DNA of 64,000 nucleotides, taken from the NCBI GenBank assembly GCA_902826775.1, contig CADEHE010000016.1, positions 1-64,000 of the forward strand, written 5' to 3'. The translations under genes and the position numbers were made by a program. Shown piece after piece: positions 24,170 through 34,288 of the stretch; positions within the stretch are counted from its first letter, which is position 1; the number at the start of each line of letters is the position of its first letter. This DNA is from an uncultured Pseudomonadota bacterium. GTDB lineage: Bacteria; Pseudomonadota; Gammaproteobacteria; Burkholderiales; JALYOK01. The notes under the pieces are model-generated. The model saw only the letters and a list, made by a program, of their open reading frames with translations, had not been told where the DNA came from and ran no database searches.

Positions 24170-25171
24170 ATGAAGAAGCCTCTCATCCTCCTTGCAGCCA
24201 TCGCGGCAGTGGTTCTCGTAGCCTGGGCCTGGTGGCATTTCAGCCACCGTGATGGCGACGGCGCGCTGGTGCTGTACGGCAACGTGGACATTCGGCAGAT
24301 TTCGCTGGCGTTCGACGGCAGCGGCCGGGTGGCGGAACTGCACGCCGAGGAAGGCGACCGCGTAACGTCGGGAACTGTGCTGGGTGTGCTGGATACCCGC
24401 ACGCTGGCGTTGCAGGCCGAGCAAGCGCAAGCACAGATCGGCGTCCAGCAGCAGACGCTCCTGCGCCTGCGCAACGGCTCACGGCCGCAGGAGGTCGCGC
24501 AAGCCCGCAGCCGTGTGACCGCAGCACAGGCTGACGCCTCGCAAGCCGAACAAGACCTCAAGCGCCTGCAAGGCATTGCGGCCAATACCCAAGGGCGCGC
24601 CGTGAGCGCGCAGGATCTGGACCGCGCCCGAAGCCATCTACAGGTCGCGCAGGCGAAGGTCGCGGAGCAACGCGAAGCATTGCGCTTGACCGAACTTGGA
24701 CCGCGTGCGGAAGACGTGGCGGGGGCGGAGGCACAGCTCAAGGCGGCGCAGGCGCAACTGGCCTTGTTGCAGCACCAGATCGCCCAGGGCGAACTCAAGG
24801 CGCCCGCCGACGCGATCGTGCGTTCGCGGCTTCTTGAGCCGGGCGACATGGCCACGCCCCAGCGGCCGGTTTTCGCCTTGGCGTTGACGCAGCCGAAGTG
24901 GGTTCGCGTCTATGTCGGCGAACCCGACCTGGGCCGGGTCAGGCCCGGCATGGAGGCCCGCGTCGTCACTGATGGCCGCCCCGGCCAGTCCATCACTGGC
25001 AAGGTCGGCTACATCTCATCGGTTGCCGAGTTCACGCCCAAGTCGGTCCAGACCGAGGAACTGCGCACCAGCCTGGTTTACGAGGTACGGGTGCTGGTCG
25101 ATGACCCGCAGGACGTGCTGCGCCTTGGACAGCCGGCAACCGTTCACCTGACGACCGGCACCGCGCAATGA
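24170..25171 (+). CDS. HlyD/YbhG-like membrane fusion protein
   Basis: A 333-residue periplasmic adaptor with an N-terminal membrane anchor (LILLAAIAAVVLVAWAWWHF). A lipoyl half-motif follows (GRVAELHAEEGDRVTSGTVL). Long coiled-coil helices run from about 75 to 200, rich in AQAQAQIGVQQQ and RSRVTAAQADASQAEQDLKR repeats. The second lipoyl half is GELKAPADAIVRSRLLEPGD. It would bridge the inner-membrane ABC permeases to the outer-membrane channel encoded at 29200. First gene of the exporter operon, overlapping the next by four bases. Confidence 0.92.
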   Translation: MKKPLILLAAIAAVVLVAWAWWHFSHRDGDGALVLYGNVDIRQISLAFDGSGRVAELHAEEGDRVTSGTVLGVLDTRTLALQAEQAQAQIGVQQQTLLRLRNGSRPQEVAQARSRVTAAQADASQAEQDLKRLQGIAANTQGRAVSAQDLDRARSHLQVAQAKVAEQREALRLTELGPRAEDVAGAEAQLKAAQAQLALLQHQIAQGELKAPADAIVRSRLLEPGDMATPQRPVFALALTQPKWVRVYVGEPDLGRVRPGMEARVVTDGRPGQSITGKVGYISSVAEFTPKSVQTEELRTSLVYEVRVLVDDPQDVLRLGQPATVHLTTGTAQ

Positions 25172-26943
25172 ACGACAGCGACACAACGGTCATTGCCGAG
25201 GGCCTGCGCAAGACCTTCGAGGCGCCGGGCGGCGGCCCGTTGCTTGCGGTGAACGATGTGTCGATGACGATACGCGCGGGCGAGCTGACCGCCCTCGTCG
25301 GGCCGGACGGCGCAGGCAAGACAACCTTGCTGCGCATGATGGCCGGGCTGCTTAAGCCCGACGCCGGGCGCCTTGAGGTGCTGGGCATCGACGTGGCGGC
25401 CAATCCGCAGGCGGTGCAAGACCGCATCAGCTACATGCCACAGCGCTTCGGGCTGTACGAAGACCTGAGCGTGCAGGAAAACCTGGACTTGTACGCCGAC
25501 CTGCACGGGGTGCCGCCTGCCGAGCGCAGCAGACGCTTCGCCCGGATGCTGGAGATGACCGACCTCGTGCGCTTCACCGCACGCCCGGCCGGCAAGCTGT
25601 CCGGCGGCATGAAACAGAAGCTGGGCCTGGCCTGCACGCTGGTGCGCTCACCCGATCTGCTGCTGCTCGACGAACCCAGCGTCGGTGTCGATCCGCTGTC
25701 GCGGCGCGACCTGTGGAAGATCGTGCAGCAATTGGTCGATGACGAGAACCTGAGCGTGATCGTCAGCACCGCGTACATGGACGAGGCCGAGCGATGCGCG
25801 CAGGTGTTCGTGATGAACGCGGGCCGGTTGCTGGACGAAGGCACGCCGGCCGCGTTGAGTGAGCGCGCTCGCGGCTTGACCTTCACCACGTCGCCTCCAG
25901 CGGGGATGCCTGCCCGCGATCTACAGGCGCGATTGATCGACGCCACCGAACTGATCGTCGATGCGGTTCCCCAGGGCGGCGCGGTTGACTTCATCCGCCA
26001 ACCGCAGGCCACCACCGACGAGGTGAACAAGCTGCTTGGCGATGCCGGCTGCGAGCCACGCCCGGCGGAACTCGAAGACGCTTTCATGATGATGCTGCGC
26101 AAGCAGCAGCAGGACGAGGGCCAGGCGCCGGAACTGCGAGCAGCGTCGCACGCGCAGGTCATGAATGGCGATGCCGATGGGCCGGTGATCGTGGTCCGCG
26201 ATCTGGTACGCAAGTTCGGCGACTTCACCGCCGTTGCCAGCACATCGTTCGAGGTGAGCCGCGGCGAGATATTCGGTTTGCTCGGCCCCAATGGCGCGGG
26301 CAAGACCACGACATTCCGCATGTTGTGCGGGTTGCTGCCAGCCACCAGCGGCCATCTGGAGGTCGCTGGACTCAACCTGCGCACGGCGCGCGCGCAGGCG
26401 CGTGGGCGCATCGGCTACGTGGCGCAGAAATTCGCGCTGTACGGCAACTTGACCGTGCGCGAGAACTTGGAGTTCTTCGGTGGCGCCTACGGGCTGCGCG
26501 GACAGGTGCTGCGCGAGCGCGTTAACGGCACTATCGAGGAATTCGGGCTGGAACCGATGGCGGTCAGCGGCCTGCTCCCCGGCGGCTACAAGCAACGCCT
26601 GGCAATGGCCGCTGGCCTGCTGCACCAGCCGGAAATCCTGTTCCTCGACGAACCGACCAGCGGCATCGACCCGCTGGCACGGCGTGCCTTCTGGCGGACG
26701 ATCACCGCGCTGGCGCAGAGTGGCGTCACTGTCATCGTCACCACCCACTTCATGGAGGAAGCGGAATACTGCGACCGCATCGCTATCCAGGACGCCGGGA
26801 AGATGCTGGCACTGGGCACGCCGCAGGAGGTCCGCGAACAGGCCGGGGGCGACGGCAGCACTGACATGAACAGTGCGTTCATCGCCATCGTTGAACGCGG
26901 TCGCACCGAAAGCCAGCGCGCGATAGTGGGAGCCGCTGCATGA
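25168..26943 (+). CDS. YbhF-like ABC transporter ATPase with two nucleotide-binding domains
   Basis: A 591-residue tandem ATPase. Domain 1 has Walker A GPDGAGKTT (46-54), signature LSGGMKQKLGLA and Walker B LLLLDEPSVGVDP. Domain 2 has Walker A GPNGAGKTT (about 373-381), a degenerate signature LPGGYKQRLAMA and Walker B ILFLDEPTSGIDP. The tandem arrangement and the Asp in the first Walker A are as in YbhF/YhiH. It powers the two permeases encoded downstream. It overlaps both neighbours by four bases. Confidence 0.93.
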   Translation: MNDSDTTVIAEGLRKTFEAPGGGPLLAVNDVSMTIRAGELTALVGPDGAGKTTLLRMMAGLLKPDAGRLEVLGIDVAANPQAVQDRISYMPQRFGLYEDLSVQENLDLYADLHGVPPAERSRRFARMLEMTDLVRFTARPAGKLSGGMKQKLGLACTLVRSPDLLLLDEPSVGVDPLSRRDLWKIVQQLVDDENLSVIVSTAYMDEAERCAQVFVMNAGRLLDEGTPAALSERARGLTFTTSPPAGMPARDLQARLIDATELIVDAVPQGGAVDFIRQPQATTDEVNKLLGDAGCEPRPAELEDAFMMMLRKQQQDEGQAPELRAASHAQVMNGDADGPVIVVRDLVRKFGDFTAVASTSFEVSRGEIFGLLGPNGAGKTTTFRMLCGLLPATSGHLEVAGLNLRTARAQARGRIGYVAQKFALYGNLTVRENLEFFGGAYGLRGQVLRERVNGTIEEFGLEPMAVSGLLPGGYKQRLAMAAGLLHQPEILFLDEPTSGIDPLARRAFWRTITALAQSGVTVIVTTHFMEEAEYCDRIAIQDAGKMLALGTPQEVREQAGGDGSTDMNSAFIAIVERGRTESQRAIVGAAA

Positions 26944-28067
26944 ATACCTCGGGATTCATCAGGCGATTCTCCGCGCTGCTGCGCAAGGAAGTGCGCCAGA
27001 TGCTGCGCGACAGGAGCACGCTGGCGGTCGGCCTGATGCTGCCGGCTGTGCTGATCCTGCTGTTCGGCTATGGCCTGTCATTCGACGTGAAAAACGCGCC
27101 GGTGGCCGTAGTGCTGGAGGACAGTTCGCCGTCCGCGCGCGAGGTGCTTGCCGGCCTGGAGGGATCGCCCTATCTGGCGCCCGTGTGGACGACCAATATG
27201 ACGGAGGCCGAGCGCCGGATGCGCGACGGGGAAGTGCGCGCCATCGTGCGGGTTCCGGCGGACTTCTCGCGCAGACTAGCAGCGGGGCAAGCCCAGGTGC
27301 AGTTGCTGCTGAACGGTGTCGATTCCAACACGGCCGCTGCCGTTGACGGCTATGTCGGTGGAGCCATCGCAACCTGGGCGCAACAGAAGGCCGACCGCGC
27401 TGGCAGCAAATCCGGTGCCGGTGGCGTGGAGCTGGTGCAGCGCATGTGGTTCAACGAAGCCTCAACCAGCACCTGGTATCTGGTGCCGGGCTTGATTGCG
27501 CTGGTAATGACGCTGATCGGCGCCTTCCTGACTTCGCTGCTGATCGCGCGCGAGTGGGAACGCGGCACGCTGGAATCGCTGTTTGTCACGCCGGTACGGC
27601 CGCTGGAAATCGTGCTGGCCAAGCTCGCGCCCTACCTGTTGGTCGGTGCCATTGACCTGGCGCTGTGCCTGCTCGCGGCCAAGTTCCTGTTCCACGTGCC
27701 GATGCGCGGGTCGCTGTGGGTGATCGTGTTTGCCTCGCTCTTGTACCTGACGGTATCGCTGCTGCTGGGCCTGTTCATCTCCGGCAAGACGCGCAACCAG
27801 TTCCAGGCGAGTCAGGTAGCCCTGCTGGTCAGCTTCATGCCGGCATTGATGCTGTCGGGTTTCATCTTCGACTTGCGCAACGTGCCCGTGGTGGTTCAGG
27901 CGGTCAGCCAGCTACTACCGGCAACGCACTTCGTCGGGCTGATCAAAACGCTGTTTCTGGCCGGTGACAACTGGCCGATGATTCTGCGCGACTGCGCGAT
28001 TCTGAGCCTTTACGCGCTCGTGCTGACCGGCGCCGTGCGCCGCACGTTGCGCAAGACGCTGGACTGA
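26940..28067 (+). CDS. ABC-2 type permease, YbhS-like
   Basis: A 375-residue permease with an N-terminal helix (about 28-48), a large periplasmic loop and five C-terminal helices (from about 178, including LVPGLIALVMTLIGAFLTSL, FVSLL-type stretches and ASLLYLTVSLLLGLF). The conserved block LLIAREWERGTLESLFVTPV is the ABC-2 family signature loop. With the next gene it would form a heterodimeric membrane domain for drug or lipid export. Confidence 0.9.
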   Translation: MNTSGFIRRFSALLRKEVRQMLRDRSTLAVGLMLPAVLILLFGYGLSFDVKNAPVAVVLEDSSPSAREVLAGLEGSPYLAPVWTTNMTEAERRMRDGEVRAIVRVPADFSRRLAAGQAQVQLLLNGVDSNTAAAVDGYVGGAIATWAQQKADRAGSKSGAGGVELVQRMWFNEASTSTWYLVPGLIALVMTLIGAFLTSLLIAREWERGTLESLFVTPVRPLEIVLAKLAPYLLVGAIDLALCLLAAKFLFHVPMRGSLWVIVFASLLYLTVSLLLGLFISGKTRNQFQASQVALLVSFMPALMLSGFIFDLRNVPVVVQAVSQLLPATHFVGLIKTLFLAGDNWPMILRDCAILSLYALVLTGAVRRTLRKTLD

Positions 28068-28071
28068 CGCC

Positions 28072-29184
28072 ATGCACGCATTTCTCACTCAACTGGCGTC
28101 GATCGGCTTCCTCTGCCGCAAGGAGTTTCTGGCGCTGTTCAAGGAGCGGTCCAGCCGGGCAATTCTGTTCGTACCCGTTCTGATGCAAGCCCTGCTGTAC
28201 GGCTACGGCGCGACCTACGATCTCAGCTATGCACCCTATGCGGTGCTGGACCAGAGCCGGGGCGCGGCCTCGACCGAGTTGCTGGCGCGTGTGGATGGCA
28301 CCGGCGTGTTCAAGCGCGAAGCCTCGCTGAATACGCCGCAGCAGATCGCTCAAGTCGTCGATCGGGGCCATGTGCTGCTGGTGCTGCACTTCCCCGCAGA
28401 CTTCGACGCCCGGCTGGCTGGTGGTCAGCAAGCTCCGTTGCAGATGATCCTTGACGGCCGCAATTCCACGACCGCCGGGGCGGCGGCAGCCCAGGTCAGT
28501 GCCATCGTCGCCGCTTACAACCGATCGCGCACCGGCACGCCTGCGGTCAGCGTGGAGCGACGTGCTTGGTACAACCTCAACCTGGAGTCGCGCTGGAACT
28601 TGATGCCGGCACTGATTGCCGCGTTGAGCCTGATCCAGACTTTGCTGCTGTCGTCGCTGTCGGTCGCCCGCGAACGCGAGCAGGGCACCTTCGACCAGTT
28701 GCTGGTGACGCCGCTGACGCCCATGCAGATTCTGGTCGGCAAGGCCGTGCCGCCGATGCTCGTGGGCGTGGCGCAAGCGACCATCATTTTGCTGATCATC
28801 CGCTTCTGGTTCCAGATACCGATGAACGGCTCCCCGTGGCTGCTCTACCTGGGGCTGGTCGTTTTCACCTGTGCCACCGTGGGACTCGGCCTGTCGATTT
28901 CCGCGCTGTCGCTGAACATGCAGCAGGCCATGCTCTACACCTTCCTGCTGATCATGCCGATGATGCTGCTGTCGGGCTTGCTCACGCCGGTGAGCAACAT
29001 GCCTGAACCCCTACAGATCGTCACCTATGCCAATCCGCTGCGCTTTGGCATGGACCTCGTGCGCCGCGTCTATCTCGAAGGCGCCGGGTTGCGCGAGGTC
29101 GCCTTCGACTTCGTTCCCATGCTGGTGATGGCAATCGTCACGCTGCCGCTGGCGGCCTGGCTGTTCCGCAACCGCCTCTCCTGA
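28072..29184 (+). CDS. ABC-2 type permease, YbhR-like
   Basis: A 370-residue paralogue of the preceding permease with the same layout. It has the loop SVAREREQGTFDQLLVTPLT and a C-terminal helix set (FTCATVGLGLSISALSLNMQ, FLLIMPMMLLSGLLTPVSNM). It starts five bases after the previous stop. The two permeases plus the tandem ATPase give the YbhFSR transporter type. Confidence 0.9.
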   Translation: MHAFLTQLASIGFLCRKEFLALFKERSSRAILFVPVLMQALLYGYGATYDLSYAPYAVLDQSRGAASTELLARVDGTGVFKREASLNTPQQIAQVVDRGHVLLVLHFPADFDARLAGGQQAPLQMILDGRNSTTAGAAAAQVSAIVAAYNRSRTGTPAVSVERRAWYNLNLESRWNLMPALIAALSLIQTLLLSSLSVAREREQGTFDQLLVTPLTPMQILVGKAVPPMLVGVAQATIILLIIRFWFQIPMNGSPWLLYLGLVVFTCATVGLGLSISALSLNMQQAMLYTFLLIMPMMLLSGLLTPVSNMPEPLQIVTYANPLRFGMDLVRRVYLEGAGLREVAFDFVPMLVMAIVTLPLAAWLFRNRLS

Positions 29185-29199
29185 TCCGGGGTATTGGCT

Positions 29200-30708
29200 A
29201 TGTCCGACTTTCGCATTCTTCGTGGTCAACCGTCGCGCTTGGCGGTGTGCCTGCTCGCCCTCGCAATGGCTGGCTGCGCGGTGGGGCCGGATTTCGTCAA
29301 ACCCACGCCGTCGGCCCCGGATGACTGGACAAGTTGGCGCAGCGCCGACGATGCGTTGCGTACCCCTGTCGGCAACGAGCAGGCGTTGCCGGCGGACTGG
29401 TGGCGGGCGTTCGGCGATCCGACGCTGGACCGCCTTGCGCAACGGGCTTTCGAGGCAAGCCCGGACTTGCAAACGGCCGCGCTGCACTTCGCCCAGGCGC
29501 GTGCGCAGCGCAGCACCGTCGAGGCTCAACGCGGGCCGCAGGTCAACGCCAACGGCGGCGCGATCCGCCAGCGCCAGAGTGAGTATGGCGCCAGCACACG
29601 CATGATCGACGCCATCGGCGGCGACCGATCGACGCTGGCACAAGTGCTGAGTGAGCCTTTCACGCTCTACCAGATCGGCTTCGACGCCTCCTGGGAGCTG
29701 GACCTGTGGGGCCGCGTGCGCCGCTCGATCGAGGCAGCCGACGCCGAAGTGTCCGGCCAGGCGGCGCTGCTGGATCTGGCCCGGTTGAGCCTCATCAGCG
29801 ATGTGGTGCGCAACTACTTCGAGCTGCGCACCACACAGCGCCAGATCCGCCTGGCGCGCGAGGACATCGCCGCGCTGGAGGAGCGCGTGGGCCTGCTGGA
29901 AGCGCGCGTGCAGGGTGGCATCGTCGATCACCTGGACCTGGAGCGCCAGCGCGCCGAATTGGCGGCGGTGAAAGCGCAATTGCCGGGGCTGCTGGCGCAG
30001 GAAGGCGCCAGCGCCAACCAGATCGCGCTGCTCCTGGGCGAGCGGCCCGGTGCCTTGCGCAACGAGCTGGCTGCCGTCGCCGACGACGGCAGGACGGCGT
30101 TGCCGGACTTGGCGCTGGGGCTGCCGTCGGAAGTTGCCCTGCGCCGGCCCGACATTCGCGCCGCCGAGGCTCGCCTGCATCGGGCCACGGCCAGCATCGG
30201 CGTTGCGCAAGCCGAGCTGTACCCAAGCATCCGCCTGGGTGCGCGGTTCGGGTACGAGTCCTATCTGAGCGGCGAATTCTCAGCCTGGGGCAGCCGCACA
30301 TGGTCGATAGGACCGACTCTGAGCCTGCCGCTGTTCGACCGTGGCCGCCGCAAGAGCGTGGTGCAGTTGCGCGAGCTGGAGCAGCAAGAAGCGGCAGTGA
30401 ACTACCAGAGGACCGTGCTCAAAGCCTGGCAGGAGATCGACGACGCGCTCAGCGGATACACCGCAGAGCAGCAGCAGGAACGTGAACTGCAAGCCCGAAT
30501 GCACAGCGCCGGCCAAGCCTACGAACTGGCCCAGGCACGCTACGACGGCGGCATGGCCGATTTCCTCTCCGTGCTCGACAGCCAGCGTAGCTATTTGCAG
30601 GCGCGCCGCGAATTGGCAGCGAGCGAAGGGCGCGTGGGCACCCGCTACGTGATGGTCAACAAGGCCATTGGCAATACACAACTATCGGAAGGCGGCGTGA
30701 CGAAATGA
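29200..30708 (+). CDS. NodT-family outer-membrane efflux channel lipoprotein
   Basis: A 502-residue TolC-like outer-membrane factor. The N-terminal lipobox is LALAMAGCAVGPDFVKP, followed by the family segments WWRAFGDPTLDRLAQRAFEA, ASWELDLWGRVRRSIEAADA and LRRPDIRAAEARLHRATASI. Two repeated OEP halves are present. It completes a tripartite export path with the HlyD-like adaptor. E. coli ybhGFSR lacks a linked channel gene, so this cassette is more self-contained. Confidence 0.93.
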   Translation: MSDFRILRGQPSRLAVCLLALAMAGCAVGPDFVKPTPSAPDDWTSWRSADDALRTPVGNEQALPADWWRAFGDPTLDRLAQRAFEASPDLQTAALHFAQARAQRSTVEAQRGPQVNANGGAIRQRQSEYGASTRMIDAIGGDRSTLAQVLSEPFTLYQIGFDASWELDLWGRVRRSIEAADAEVSGQAALLDLARLSLISDVVRNYFELRTTQRQIRLAREDIAALEERVGLLEARVQGGIVDHLDLERQRAELAAVKAQLPGLLAQEGASANQIALLLGERPGALRNELAAVADDGRTALPDLALGLPSEVALRRPDIRAAEARLHRATASIGVAQAELYPSIRLGARFGYESYLSGEFSAWGSRTWSIGPTLSLPLFDRGRRKSVVQLRELEQQEAAVNYQRTVLKAWQEIDDALSGYTAEQQQERELQARMHSAGQAYELAQARYDGGMADFLSVLDSQRSYLQARRELAASEGRVGTRYVMVNKAIGNTQLSEGGVTK

Positions 30709-30828
30709 CGAGCTTCGTTAGCGCGTACTCCGAGCGCACAGATCAACTGTTGTTGGTTGTGGAATTGGTCTGCTCGCATGATCGGGAACACTGCGGCGAT
30801 TCGTCCTACCGGATACGGGAGGGGTGAA

Positions 30829-31773
30829 ATGGAACTTCGGCATCTGCGCTGTTTCCTGGCCGTGGCCGAAGAACTCCACTTCGCCCGCGCGGCGGAAAAG
30901 CTGCACATCGAACAATCGCCACTGTCGCGTGCGATCAAGGAGCTAGAAGAAGAACTTGGCGTTGTGCTGTTCGCCCGCACCACGCGCAGCACGCGACTGA
31001 CCCGTGCTGGAAAGCTGTTCTTGGAACACGTGCGCCGCGTGTTCACAGTCTTGGAACAAGCACGCGATAGCGTGAAAGCGGCGGCCCACGGCTTCCACGG
31101 ACAATTGCGCGTGGCGTTGTCGGACGGCATCACACCGTCGCGCTTACCGGCTTTACTGGCGCTATGCCGACAGGAAGAACCGGAAGTTGAACTCCGATTC
31201 TTCGAGGTGCCGCTGTCACAGCAGATCAAGGGGCTGCATGACGATCTGTACGACGTGGGGTTTGCGCAGTCCGATGAAGTGGGCGATGGCATCACCACCA
31301 TGCCTGTCTGGAGAGACACGCTCATCGTGACGGTGCCAGCGCGACATCCGCTGCTGGCACACAAGCGCATCCCTTTGGAGGAACTGCTGCGCTATCCGCT
31401 GGTTCTATGCGATCCACAAGTGTGCGAAGGCCATGCCAAATTCGTCGATCGGGTGCTACGTCGGGCCGACATGGAGCCGCTGGTCGCAGAACGGGTCGCT
31501 ACGTGTGATTTGATGATGGCCTTGGTATCGGCCGGTTTCGCACTTGGGTTTACGGGTGCCGCGCGCATTGCCGCGAACCCTGACTCCGGCGTAGTGGCCC
31601 GACCGCTGGCGTTGCGCGTGCCGCCGCTGACAACCTACCTGCTTTACCCCGCCGGCGAGCCGTCCGATGTGCTGGCGCGGTTCATTGAGCGCGTGCAGGC
31701 CATCGAGTCACCGGAACCCCCAAGGCCCAAGTCGGGCCGTCATTCCGATTCCCTGGAGGAACCTGAGCCATGA
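30829..31773 (+). CDS. LysR-family transcriptional regulator
   Basis: A 314-residue LTTR. The HTH reads LRHLRCFLAVAEELHFARAA, EKLHIEQSPLSRAIKELEEE, and the effector domain begins near residue 88 (GFHGQLRVALSDGITPSRLP). The gene directly precedes eexN and traG, overlapping eexN by four bases, a constant position in Tn4371-type elements. A role in controlling transfer genes is inferred from position. ATG 30829 follows GGGAGGGG at 30818-30824. Confidence 0.92.
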   Translation: MELRHLRCFLAVAEELHFARAAEKLHIEQSPLSRAIKELEEELGVVLFARTTRSTRLTRAGKLFLEHVRRVFTVLEQARDSVKAAAHGFHGQLRVALSDGITPSRLPALLALCRQEEPEVELRFFEVPLSQQIKGLHDDLYDVGFAQSDEVGDGITTMPVWRDTLIVTVPARHPLLAHKRIPLEELLRYPLVLCDPQVCEGHAKFVDRVLRRADMEPLVAERVATCDLMMALVSAGFALGFTGAARIAANPDSGVVARPLALRVPPLTTYLLYPAGEPSDVLARFIERVQAIESPEPPRPKSGRHSDSLEEPEP

Positions 31774-32048
31774 AAAAGATCATCCCGTTCTTACTGGCGG
31801 CCGCGTTGACTGCTTGCGGCCAGTCCGAAACGCCTCCGAAGGCCAACACGTCGGAAGCGAATATCCCGACGGTGGAAGAACTGGCGTCCAACCCCGAACG
31901 GTTGAAGGAACTGCGCCAGCAATGCAAGACGGATCGCCCCAAGCTAGGCGACGTGCTGTGCAACCGGGTGGCCGAAGCCACGCGCAAGCGATTCTATGGC
32001 GACGGCGAGACGCCCTACACGCCGCCGAAAGAATCGCCGAAGTTCTGA
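31770..32048 (+). CDS. EexN-family entry-exclusion lipoprotein
   Basis: A 92-residue lipoprotein: MKKIIPFLLAAALTACGQSE gives a signal peptide and lipobox (LTAC). The mature part has the short conserved domain NPERLKELRQQCKTDR, then LCNRVAEATRKRFYGDG. EexN-type proteins reduce entry of a second copy of the same conjugative element. A related domain occurs in the TrbK-like protein at 39642. Confidence 0.88.
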   Translation: MKKIIPFLLAAALTACGQSETPPKANTSEANIPTVEELASNPERLKELRQQCKTDRPKLGDVLCNRVAEATRKRFYGDGETPYTPPKESPKF

Positions 32049-32284
32049 CCGTTGGCGGCTCGCCGCCTCGCCTTCATATTTCTGTTCGACACGCCGCAAT
32101 GCGCCTTCGCTTGCGGCATTTTTCTTTGGCCTGCCGCTGCATTCATTCTGTCTTTTTGCTCGACCTTTCTGCTTGAAACGGTCTTTGACCAGCACTGATC
32201 CGGCACCGATCCTGACGCTTGCGGCACGTCCCTGTGCCGCGCTTTCCATGAGGAACCAGCGCAGGAGAAAGCGGAGGCCAGGTC

Positions 32285-34288
32285 ATGCAAGGGACGAACG
32301 TGCTGTTCGGTCAGATCGCCGTGGTATTCGGCATCGTGATCGCCGGTGTGTGGGGTGCCACACAATGGACAGCGGCGGCCCTTGGCTATCAAGTACGCCT
32401 TGGCTCGCCCTGGTTCGACTTTCTTGGCACGTCGATCTACCACCCGTGGAAGCTGTTTGAGTGGTGGTTCTTCTTCGGCGCCTATGCGCCGGAGGTCTTC
32501 GACACCGGCGGTGCCATTGCCGGCGCCAGCGGCATGGTCGCCGTGGTCGTTGCCATCGCCATGTCGGTCTGGCGCTCGCGCCAGGCACGCATGGTCACGA
32601 CCTACGGCTCGGCGCGATGGGCGAATGCGCACGACATTCGCAAGGCCGGCCTCACACAGCCTGCCGGCGTGTTCCTCGGTCAGCACGATCACCAGTACCT
32701 ACGTCATGAAGGACCGGAACACGTCCTGACCTTCGCGCCCACGCGCTCGGGTAAAGGCGTGGGCCTAGTCATTCCCACACTCTTGAGTTGGCCGGCATCC
32801 GCCGTCATCCATGACATCAAGGGCGAGAACTGGAGCATCACCGCCGGCTGGCGTTCGCGTTTCTCGCACTGCCTGCTGTTCAACCCGACCGATGCGAAGT
32901 CGGCAGCCTACAACCCACTGCTGGAGGTGCGGCGCGGCGCGCATGAAGTGCGCGACGTTCAGAACATCGCGGACATTCTGGTCGATCCCGAAGGCGCGCT
33001 GGAGAAGCGCAACCATTGGGAAAAGACTTCGCACGCGCTGCTGGTCGGGGCCATCCTGCATGTGCTCTACGCGGGCGAAGACAAGACGCTGCGCGGCGTT
33101 GCCAACTTCCTGTCCGATCCGGCCAGCCCTTTCGAGCTGACCTTGCACCGGATGATGACCACGCCCCACCTGGGCGATGGCCCGCATCCGGTAGTCGCAT
33201 CGGCTGCGCGCGAAGTGCTCAACAAGTCGGATAACGAGCGCTCCGGCGTGTTGAGCACCGCCATGTCGTTCCTCGGCCTGTACCGCGATCCCACGGTGGC
33301 CGAAGTCACTTCGCGCTGCGACTGGCGCATTGCCGACCTGATCGCGGCCGAACATCCGGTGTCGCTGTATCTGGTGGTGCCGCCTTCGGACATTTCGCGG
33401 ACGAAACCGCTGATTCGCCTGATCCTCAACCAGATCGGGCGGCGCCTAACCGAATCGCTTGATGGCTCCGACGGCATCGCGCGCCGCCACAAGCTGCTGC
33501 TGATGCTCGACGAGTTCCCGGCGCTGGGCAGGCTCGATTTTTTCGAGACGGCGCTGGCCTTCATGGCGGGCTACGGCATCCGCAGCTTCCTCATCGCGCA
33601 GTCGCTCAACCAGATCGACAAAGCCTACGGCCAGAACCATTCGATTCTGGATAACTGCCATGTGCGCGTGACGTTCGCCACGAACGACGAACGCACGGCG
33701 AAGCGCATTTCCGAGACGCTGGGCACGGCCACCGAGCTGCGCGCGCAGCGCAACTACGCGGGCCACCGGCTCGCGCCGTGGCTGGGCCACTTGATGGTGT
33801 CGCGCCAGGAGACGGCCCGGCCGCTGCTGACGCCGGGCGAAGTCATGCAGCTTCCGCCCGACGAGGCGGTGGTCATGGTGTCCAGCGTGGCGCCGATCAA
33901 GGCGAAGAAGCTGCGCTACTACGCGGACGCCAATTTCAAGCGCCGCGTGCTGCCGCCGCCTGCACTGGCGAACGGGCAGTACGCGGACGCGCCGCCGTCG
34001 CGCTCGGATGATTGGAGCGGCCTGGCTATTCCCGCCATGCCCGTCGCGCCTGCGTCCGATACCGCTGAGGGCTTCGCTGCCTCTGCCGATGACGGTGGCC
34101 CACGCCGTCAACCCGAACTCTCCGAAACCGTCGCCTACGCCCCCGAGCTGGCCGTGCCGGCTGCCGACCTCGCGCTGCTCGATGACGACGACGACCTGCC
34201 GCTTCCCCTTCCTCGCCAGCTTGACCCGGCCATGCAGCGCACGGCGCGGCTGGCTTCCCTCGACCCCAACGACGGAATCGAGCTATGA
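32285..34288 (+). CDS. traG: TraG, VirD4-type coupling protein
   Basis: A 667-residue T4SS coupling ATPase. Two or three N-terminal membrane segments lie within 1-96. Walker A APTRSGKGVG is at 151-160, and Walker B LLMLDEFPALG near 404-412. A disordered acidic C-terminal tail starts around 590. It brings the relaxase-DNA complex to the Trb channel. It overlaps the next gene by four bases. The ribosome site is GGAGG around 32274. Confidence 0.95.
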   Translation: MQGTNVLFGQIAVVFGIVIAGVWGATQWTAAALGYQVRLGSPWFDFLGTSIYHPWKLFEWWFFFGAYAPEVFDTGGAIAGASGMVAVVVAIAMSVWRSRQARMVTTYGSARWANAHDIRKAGLTQPAGVFLGQHDHQYLRHEGPEHVLTFAPTRSGKGVGLVIPTLLSWPASAVIHDIKGENWSITAGWRSRFSHCLLFNPTDAKSAAYNPLLEVRRGAHEVRDVQNIADILVDPEGALEKRNHWEKTSHALLVGAILHVLYAGEDKTLRGVANFLSDPASPFELTLHRMMTTPHLGDGPHPVVASAAREVLNKSDNERSGVLSTAMSFLGLYRDPTVAEVTSRCDWRIADLIAAEHPVSLYLVVPPSDISRTKPLIRLILNQIGRRLTESLDGSDGIARRHKLLLMLDEFPALGRLDFFETALAFMAGYGIRSFLIAQSLNQIDKAYGQNHSILDNCHVRVTFATNDERTAKRISETLGTATELRAQRNYAGHRLAPWLGHLMVSRQETARPLLTPGEVMQLPPDEAVVMVSSVAPIKAKKLRYYADANFKRRVLPPPALANGQYADAPPSRSDDWSGLAIPAMPVAPASDTAEGFAASADDGGPRRQPELSETVAYAPELAVPAADLALLDDDDDLPLPLPRQLDPAMQRTARLASLDPNDGIEL

